This document shows positions 59,257 to 64,000 of a stretch of 64,000 bases of DNA, piece after piece. How positions within the stretch are numbered: the first letter of the stretch is position 1; every line of letters begins with the position of its first letter. The notes beneath the pieces were generated by a model. It did not search any database and was not told the origin of the DNA. It worked only from the letters and a program-made list of their open reading frames with translations. The DNA lies in assembly GCF_018129685.1 (NCBI RefSeq), contig NZ_JAFCLG010000001.1:1-64000 (forward strand). The letters are read 5' to 3'. The DNA comes from Bradyrhizobium manausense (lineage in GTDB: Bacteria; Pseudomonadota; Alphaproteobacteria; Rhizobiales; Xanthobacteraceae). A program made the position numbers and the translations under genes.

Positions 59257-60744
59257 ATGAAAGTGGTGAAGAGCCTTTTGCTCGGCACTGCGGCGGGTCT
59301 GATCGCCGTCGGTGGAGCTCAGGCGGCTGATCTTCCGGTCAAGGCCAAGGCGGTCGAATACGTGAAGATCTGCTCGCTGTACGGTGCGGGCTTCTACTAC
59401 ATGCCGGGCACCGATACCTGCATCAAGTTCGGTGGCTACTTGCGCGCTGACGCGATTTTCGGCGGCGCCGGCGACTACGATTTCAACAAAAGCACCAGCT
59501 CTGCGAATGGTGGGTCGAACAACCGTCTGACCAACTACTATCTCAGCCGCGCTCGTCTCGACCTCAACATCGATACCCGCACGGCCACGGAATACGGCGT
59601 TGTCCGCACCTATGCTGACATGACCTATACCTATACTACGTCCGACGTCACCGGCAGCAACCCGTCCGCGATCTCGGCCAGCGCGCCTTCGCTCGGTCTC
59701 TACCACGCGTTCATCCAGTTTGCCGGCTTCACCCTCGGTCGCACCGTCTCGATCTTCGACGCTCCGTGGCAGTCCTATCCGGCTGGCGGTCCCGATACCA
59801 TTCCGGGCGGCTCCAACCACGTCAACGGCGTGAACCAGGCTGCCTACACGGCTGACTTCGGCCAGGGCATCACCGGTTCGATCGCATTGGAGGAAGAAAC
59901 GACGGCGTCGAACGGTCAGTCGAACCTGTGGAACGTCTCGTCGGGCACGGCCGCTCAGTTCGTGACGGGCGTTTATGGTGCAAACTCGTGGGGTGGAACA
60001 CGTTCACCCGATATCATTGGTGCGGTGCGTGTTGACCAGGCCTGGGGTCTGGCCCAACTTTCCGTCGTCGGTCATGACATTCATTCCGGCTACTACGGCG
60101 CAACTGAACCCAGCGGTCATCCCAGCGACAAGTGGGGCTGGGCGGTTCAGGGTTCGCTGTCGATCAAGAACATCCCGACCGGTGCGGGCGACTCGATCAA
60201 CTTGCAGGCCGTCTACACGGACGGTGCAACGCGTTACAACTTCCAGAGCCTGTTCCCGCAGAGCTTCTTCATGTTCAGCGGCAGCGGCTCAGGGGCCTAT
60301 CAGAGCATCGGTTTCGCCGGTCTTGCTGACGGCGTCTTCGGAACCGGTACCGGCATCGACACCGTCAAAACCTGGGGCGTCCGCGGTGGTTACACCCACA
60401 ACTGGAGCCCGAACTGGGCGAGCGCCATCTACGGCGGTTACGCTTCGCTGAGCTACGGCTCGACGGGCAAGACCCTGATCTGCACCAACTTCGCGACGAT
60501 CGCCGTGGCCGGTTCGACCTGTAATCCGGACTTCAACTTCGGTGTCCTCGGTGTCAACACCGTGTGGACCCCGGTCAAGAACCTGGCGTTCACGGCGGAC
60601 CTGAGCTGGTCGCGTCTGGACCAGAAGTACTCTGGCTTCATCAACTCTCCGGCAATTGCCAGCGCCGCCAAGCCGGCCGCTGTCTATGAGCTGAAGGACC
60701 AGAACTCGGTCACCATGATGCTGCGCGCTCAGCGCAACTTCTGA
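59257..60744 (+). CDS. Alphaproteobacterial porin, full length
   Basis: A 495-residue outer-membrane porin with a signal peptide (MKVVKSLLLGTAAGLIAVGGAQAA, cleavage before DLPVKAK). The mature part begins with the VEYVKICSLYGAGFYYMPGTDTC segment typical of the family and ends LRAQRNF. It is a close paralogue of the porin at the start of the window. GGAGG lies 8 bases before the ATG. A leader hairpin and a strong terminator flank it; it appears monocistronic. Confidence 0.96.
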   Translation: MKVVKSLLLGTAAGLIAVGGAQAADLPVKAKAVEYVKICSLYGAGFYYMPGTDTCIKFGGYLRADAIFGGAGDYDFNKSTSSANGGSNNRLTNYYLSRARLDLNIDTRTATEYGVVRTYADMTYTYTTSDVTGSNPSAISASAPSLGLYHAFIQFAGFTLGRTVSIFDAPWQSYPAGGPDTIPGGSNHVNGVNQAAYTADFGQGITGSIALEEETTASNGQSNLWNVSSGTAAQFVTGVYGANSWGGTRSPDIIGAVRVDQAWGLAQLSVVGHDIHSGYYGATEPSGHPSDKWGWAVQGSLSIKNIPTGAGDSINLQAVYTDGATRYNFQSLFPQSFFMFSGSGSGAYQSIGFAGLADGVFGTGTGIDTVKTWGVRGGYTHNWSPNWASAIYGGYASLSYGSTGKTLICTNFATIAVAGSTCNPDFNFGVLGVNTVWTPVKNLAFTADLSWSRLDQKYSGFINSPAIASAAKPAAVYELKDQNSVTMMLRAQRNF

Positions 60745-60768
60745 TCATCGATCGCGTCAATCGATCGG

Positions 60769-60800
60769 AAAACCCCGGCGGGCAACCGCCGGGGTTTTTT
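60769..60800 (+). terminator. Rho-independent terminator after porin
   Basis: AAAACCCCGGCGG and CCGCCGGGGTTTT form a 13-bp stem around GCAA, followed by a T-run. It is almost the same as the terminator after the first porin. Confidence 0.93.
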
Positions 60801-60917
60801 CTGCAGAAGCGTGATTCTCTAAATCAGAATTCTCCTGCGCGGGCGACGAAGACGAGCTATGCGATTCGATCGCCACCAATTTTATTTACTTACCTGAGTG
60901 GCTCAGCTATATAGTGA

Positions 60918-60999
60918 TCAGCCGATTTTGAAAGTCACGGCTCTTAGCTTCACGCTAAGCCTCCAGAAACCTCCGGTAGTGCCCTGCCGGAGGTTTTTC
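60918..60999 (+). ncRNA. Candidate small RNA with intrinsic terminator
   Basis: Between the porin terminator and gcrA. A TATATA -10-like box at 60908-60913 precedes a segment with a hairpin CTTAGC/GCTAAG (60943-60959) and a terminator AAACCTCCGG/CCGGAGGTTT with TTTTT (60967-60998). Two CCTCC tracts could pair with Shine-Dalgarno sequences. The porin transcript already has its own terminator, so this second one suggests a separate short transcript of about 80 nt. Expression is unproven. Confidence 0.5.
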
Positions 61000-61019
61000 G
61001 TTGTCGGGAGGGCGCAGCT

Positions 61020-61496
61020 TCAGCCGCGCACCACTCGCGCGCGGGAGTTCGGCCGATAGGCGAGGCGGCTGTGGCCGGCGCAATAGGGCTGGCCATCGTG
61101 CGCGGCATTGCCGCAGAAGCAGAAATCCTCCGCACCCGGCGTCGAGATCGGCCAGCGGCAGCTGAATTCACCGAGCTCCAGCAGCGAACAGCGATTGGCG
61201 TCGTCGATCGGCCCGGTCACCGCCGGCGTGTCCACTTCGCCATAGATCGTGGCGAGCATTTCAAATTGCAGCCGGGGCACCGCTTTTGGCGCGCGCGGGG
61301 CTGAAACTCTTTCCTGGAGCCTGCGCTCGTCGACCGAGCGGCCGCGGGTGAGATTCAATCGCGACAGCTTGCCGATCACGGCGTTGCGGCTGACGCCGAT
61401 GTCGGCTGCGATCTCGCGACAGGACAAGCCTGCCTCGAAATGCTGTTTCAGGAGTTCAATTCGTTCGTTGGTCCAGGTTGGAGAGAGAACAGGCAT
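61020..61496 (-). CDS. gcrA: GcrA cell-cycle regulator family protein
   Basis: GcrA activates promoters carrying methylated GANTC sites with RNA polymerase holoenzyme, linking CcrM methylation to the cell cycle. The 158-residue protein begins MPVLSPTWTNERIELLKQHF and has the diagnostic GLSCREIAADIGVSRNAVIG helix-turn-helix, then a Cys/His-containing C-terminal segment (CSLLELGEFSCRWP ... FCFCGNAAHDGQPYCAGHS). ATG at 61496 matches family N-termini; an extra 11 codons upstream is less likely. Confidence 0.93.
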   Translation of the reverse strand: MPVLSPTWTNERIELLKQHFEAGLSCREIAADIGVSRNAVIGKLSRLNLTRGRSVDERRLQERVSAPRAPKAVPRLQFEMLATIYGEVDTPAVTGPIDDANRCSLLELGEFSCRWPISTPGAEDFCFCGNAAHDGQPYCAGHSRLAYRPNSRARVVRG

Positions 61497-61568
61497 TTGT
61501 AACGGTCCCAGGTTGCGACATCTGGCCAATCGCAGCTCGAGATCCGTCCGCTTCCGTCAGTCGCGCGC

Positions 61569-61766
61569 TCACGTCCTGCCATTGTCGCGAATCGACAAAA
61601 GCCCGTCCTTGATGGCGAGACGGATGCCTTCCTCGATCAAGGTACGTGCGACGCCGGGAACGCTGGTGCCGTGGGTGCCCTGTCTCACCAGTTTTTCCAG
61701 ATAGGTGATGGTCGAGAGCGCCAAGGTTACGGGAATGCGGTCAGTCTCGGCTTTTTCGGTGGCCAT
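61569..61766 (-). CDS. Small RHH-like hypothetical protein
   Basis: A 65-residue product; TDRIPVTLALSTITYLEKLVRQ suggests a ribbon-helix-helix strand followed by helices, perhaps DNA binding. No partner toxin is visible. It lies 73 bases upstream of gcrA on the same strand and may share its transcript. Confidence 0.6.
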   Translation of the reverse strand: MATEKAETDRIPVTLALSTITYLEKLVRQGTHGTSVPGVARTLIEEGIRLAIKDGLLSIRDNGRT

Positions 61767-61968
61767 GGCCCGAACGCTAGCCTCTTACTCAGGTACATAA
61801 AAGTAACGATTAAGACTCTATTTAGGTTTGAGGAGGGAAGTCAAATCCGGGGTTTTGCGGGGGTGCAGCGCATTGGAATTGCTGCAAAAAATTGGCGTGC
61901 GCCGACCTGCCGCGCGGAATGCCGGGCGGGCGGTGTGGCGCCAGCAGATCGGGAGGAGCGACTCGGGC

Positions 61969-62910
61969 TCAGCCGTGCACGATCGCCTTTTCGACCATGC
62001 AATGAATGCCCTTGGAGCCGTTGACGGTCTGGGTCACCCGCAAATCGGCCGCAAGGCTGCACAGCGTATAGGCATCCTCGCGCGACAGGCCTTTGATCTC
62101 GCCGAGCAGCACGATCATGTCGCGCAGCGCCCGCACCGCGCATTGGTCGAGATCGGGGTCCATCGCCATGGTCATGTAGTGCGTCGGCGTCTCCGCCCGG
62201 GGATAGGCGAAGCGCAAATCCTTGCGCAGCGTCAGCCGGAAGCGGCCCTGCAGCGCGGTTTCGATCGCGGTGACGCAGACCTCGCCGTCGCCCTGCACGC
62301 CATGGCCGTCGCCGCACGAGAACATCGCGCCCGGGACGAACGCCGGCAGATACAGCGTCGCGCCGGCGCCGAGCTCCTTGTTATCGAGATTGCCGCCCAT
62401 CGCGCGCGGAACGAGCGAGGAAATGCGCCCCCAGGCCGATGGCGGCGAAACTCCCATCACGCCGAAGAAGGGCCGGAGCGGCAGGTCGAGGCCCCAGGGC
62501 ATCCGGCCGACCATGCGCGTCCGATCCAAGGGAATGTTGAGGAGGCGCGTCTCGTGGAAATCGTCGGGCAAGGTGCCGGACAACGGCCTGATCAGATTCC
62601 AGCCCCAGTCCTGCCGAAGCTGAACGTCGAGGATATCAACCTGGAGCACGTCGCCGGGTTCGGCCCCGTCGATCGCGATAGGGCCGGTCAGGATGTGGCC
62701 GGGGACCATGCGCTCGCTTTTGGCATGAACCTCGAATGTCTCCGGCGGGATGTGAAACTTGGTCCGATCGGGCAGGACGTCCGGACCGCCGCTGATGGTA
62801 TCGACCGTCACCTCGTCGCCGCTCCTGACTGTGAGAACGGGCTTGAGTGCGGCTTCGAAGAAGCCCCAATGGCAGGTCTCGGGGCTGGAATGCAGGTGAT
62901 GATGGGTCAT
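61969..62910 (-). CDS. Acetamidase/formamidase family protein
   Basis: A 313-residue member of the FmdA_AmdA family, which hydrolyses short amides. Family marks are WGFFEAALKPVLTVRSGDEV, GPIAIDGAEPGDVLQVDI and FSCGDGHGVQGDGEVCVTA. The ATG at 62910 gives the expected N-terminus; further upstream frame is noise. Substrate (formamide, acetamide, other) not determinable. Confidence 0.92.
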   Translation of the reverse strand: MTHHHLHSSPETCHWGFFEAALKPVLTVRSGDEVTVDTISGGPDVLPDRTKFHIPPETFEVHAKSERMVPGHILTGPIAIDGAEPGDVLQVDILDVQLRQDWGWNLIRPLSGTLPDDFHETRLLNIPLDRTRMVGRMPWGLDLPLRPFFGVMGVSPPSAWGRISSLVPRAMGGNLDNKELGAGATLYLPAFVPGAMFSCGDGHGVQGDGEVCVTAIETALQGRFRLTLRKDLRFAYPRAETPTHYMTMAMDPDLDQCAVRALRDMIVLLGEIKGLSREDAYTLCSLAADLRVTQTVNGSKGIHCMVEKAIVHG

Positions 62911-62944
62911 TTGCGGGGTCCATCCGGTTTCATCGGATCTTGCT

Positions 62945-63853
62945 ATGCCTGGACTTGACCCGGTAATCGATCCTCTTCCAAGAAGATTTCTGAAGATAGG
63001 CGGGCAGGTCAACCCCGCTCATGTACGATCATTTTCAGCGAGGTCTGTCCTGTTCTTCATTCTTTCCAAGACTCTTGGCGCCGCGGTGCTGCCGGTCAAT
63101 CTTCTGGTCGAGCTCGGAATCATTTCGCTCGTGCTGATGGCAACGCGCTTTGCCGGGCTTGGCCGGAAGCTGGCCGCGACGACGCTGGTGTTGCTCGCGC
63201 TCGCCGCCTTTTCGCCGCTGGGCCAACTCTTGCTCTATCCGCTGGAGTCGCGATTTCCGCCATGGGATCCGTCGCGTGGAGCGCCCGACGGCATCATCGT
63301 GCTGGGTGGCTCCGTCGATACCGATCTGTCGGCCGCGCACAACACGCCTGTCGTGCCACGCGCGGCCGATCGGCTGTTCGCAACCGCGCAGCTGGCGCGA
63401 AATTATCCGAATGCGCGCGTCGTCTTTACTGGCGGTTCGGCGAACCTGCTCTTTGATAGCGCCAAGGAAGCCGATTATTCTGCGCCGATCCTGGAGAATG
63501 CGGGTATCCGCAAGGATCGCCTGATCCTGGAACGGGAGTCGCGCAATACTTACGAGAATGCGATCTTCACGAAGCAACTCGTGTCGCCCAAACCGGGCGA
63601 GCGATGGCTGCTGGTGACGTCGGCCTTCCACATGCCGCGCTCGATGGGAATCTTCCGCAAGGCGGGTTTCGACGTCGAGGCCTATCCCGTGGACTGGCGC
63701 ATGGGCGGGCGCGAGGATCTCTTTACGTTCACCAATATGAGTCTGGATGGGCTCGGCCGGACGGATGTCGCCGTGCGCGAATGGATCGGCCTCGTGGCCT
63801 ATCGCCTGGCGGGCCGGACCAGCGATTTGCTTCCAGGCCCCGCCAGGGACTAG
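62945..63853 (+). CDS. YdcF/DUF218-family protein
   Basis: A 302-residue protein with two N-terminal membrane helices (residues about 33-60 and 73-95) and a DUF218 domain (DGIIVLGGSVDTDLS, FTGGSANLLF, SRNTYENAIFTKQL, LVTSAFHMPRSMGIFRKAGF). Some members act in envelope polysaccharide metabolism; the role here is unknown. Its last codons and stop lie in a tandem 19-bp repeat. Divergent from the amidase gene with 34 bases between. Confidence 0.88.
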   Translation: MPGLDPVIDPLPRRFLKIGGQVNPAHVRSFSARSVLFFILSKTLGAAVLPVNLLVELGIISLVLMATRFAGLGRKLAATTLVLLALAAFSPLGQLLLYPLESRFPPWDPSRGAPDGIIVLGGSVDTDLSAAHNTPVVPRAADRLFATAQLARNYPNARVVFTGGSANLLFDSAKEADYSAPILENAGIRKDRLILERESRNTYENAIFTKQLVSPKPGERWLLVTSAFHMPRSMGIFRKAGFDVEAYPVDWRMGGREDLFTFTNMSLDGLGRTDVAVREWIGLVAYRLAGRTSDLLPGPARD

Positions 63854-63894
63854 AAATCCCGCCAGGGACTAGAAATCCCGCCAGGGACTAGAAA
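63841..63894 (+). repeat. Tandem 19-bp direct repeat
   Basis: Unit CGCCAGGGACTAGAAATCC occurs at 63841, 63860 and (partial) 63879. The TAG of the YdcF gene is inside the first unit, and the unit length (19) is not a multiple of three. Confidence 0.93.
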
Positions 63895-63945
63895 CGACGA
63901 CAATACCAAGATGATCGGCGCATGATCGCCGGCCCGGAGGACGCC

Positions 63946-64000
63946 ATGCAGCAGAGTGCGGAGACAGTCGACCTTGCCGGCCTTGTTGCCGATCTCAACA
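63946..64000 (+). CDS. Start of an unidentified gene (runs off window)
   Basis: ATG at 63946 follows CGGAGG and opens a frame MQQSAETVDLAGLVADLN that continues past the end. An alternative ATG eight codons upstream is in frame. Too short to assign. Confidence 0.5.
   Translation, partial: MQQSAETVDLAGLVADLN

Noticed and set aside
61828..62958. 376-residue plus-strand frame over the amidase gene
   Set aside because: The minus-strand protein has clear acetamidase/formamidase motifs; this frame has none.

Overview
The window is high-GC, densely coded chromosomal DNA from an alphaproteobacterium, most probably Bradyrhizobium or a close Nitrobacteraceae relative. The assignment rests on protein families and gene order: two paralogous alphaproteobacterial porins, a GcrA cell-cycle regulator, a DUF3551 small secreted protein, a K+-independent-type H+-pyrophosphatase, an ALA dehydratase with an aspartate-type (Mg-type) metal site as described for B. 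japonicum, an LdtR-type MarR regulator, and several kinds of intergenic palindromic repeat. No phage genes, transposases, CRISPR array or rRNA were seen. One tRNA gene, tRNA-Pro(GGG), is present at 53984-54061. No taxonomic search could be run, so the genus is an inference.

Layout. 1-4.1 kb: 3' end of a porin, a perfect 23-bp inverted repeat, and a lytic transglycosylase with a long Lys/Ala/Pro-rich linker. 4.3-6.8 kb: dapA, mscL, smpB and a peroxiredoxin. 6.9-8.2 kb (minus): a family-5-like uracil-DNA glycosylase whose start lies inside the end of an NYN-domain gene. 8.6-17 kb: rpoZ, rsh, pdxJ, acpS, lepB, rnc, era, two small membrane proteins and recO, with many 4-bp start/stop overlaps. 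17-22.6 kb: a small secreted protein, parC, a DUF3551 protein, an NTF2-like protein and a class C beta-lactamase-fold hydrolase. 22.6-32.5 kb: a chromate-resistance pair (rhodanese-ChrB and ChrA), an exported metallo-beta-lactamase resembling AHL lactonases, two MFS transporters, a class III nucleotide cyclase, mntH behind a Mur-type box, and aminoacyl-tRNA-protein transferase. 32.5-38.8 kb: RDD protein, hemB, DUF6163-like protein, ldtR, two small conserved proteins, glyA and nrdR. 38.8-42.9 kb: ribD, ribE, ribH, nusB and thiL, with palindromic elements in the gaps. 43-50.5 kb: a CxxCxxCC protein, hppA, a divergent AhpD-like/AraC pair, a Tat-exported TctC-type binding protein, bamE, a cytochrome bc1 chaperone and DUF177. 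50.7-53.9 kb: plsX, fabH, ihfA and a MerR regulator. 54-58.9 kb is the least core-like part: tRNA-Pro followed by small ORFs, a truncated esterase, an SDR, an alpha/beta hydrolase without a canonical nucleophile and a MarR regulator. 59.2-64 kb: a complete porin, a possible small RNA, gcrA, a small RHH-like protein, an acetamidase/formamidase-type protein, a YdcF protein and the first codons of an unidentified gene.

Most genes are housekeeping: lysine, riboflavin, B6, haem, phospholipid and fatty-acid synthesis, ribosome rescue, RNA processing, stringent response and chromosome segregation. The observations most worth testing are a repeated ACGCAAGT motif in front of both the MarR gene and the neighbouring hydrolase (a likely operator set), a candidate terminator-ended small RNA between the second porin and gcrA, the apparent loss of the nucleophilic serine in that hydrolase, and a dispersed repeat whose edges coincide with gene stop codons. 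I found no convincing wholly new multi-gene system.
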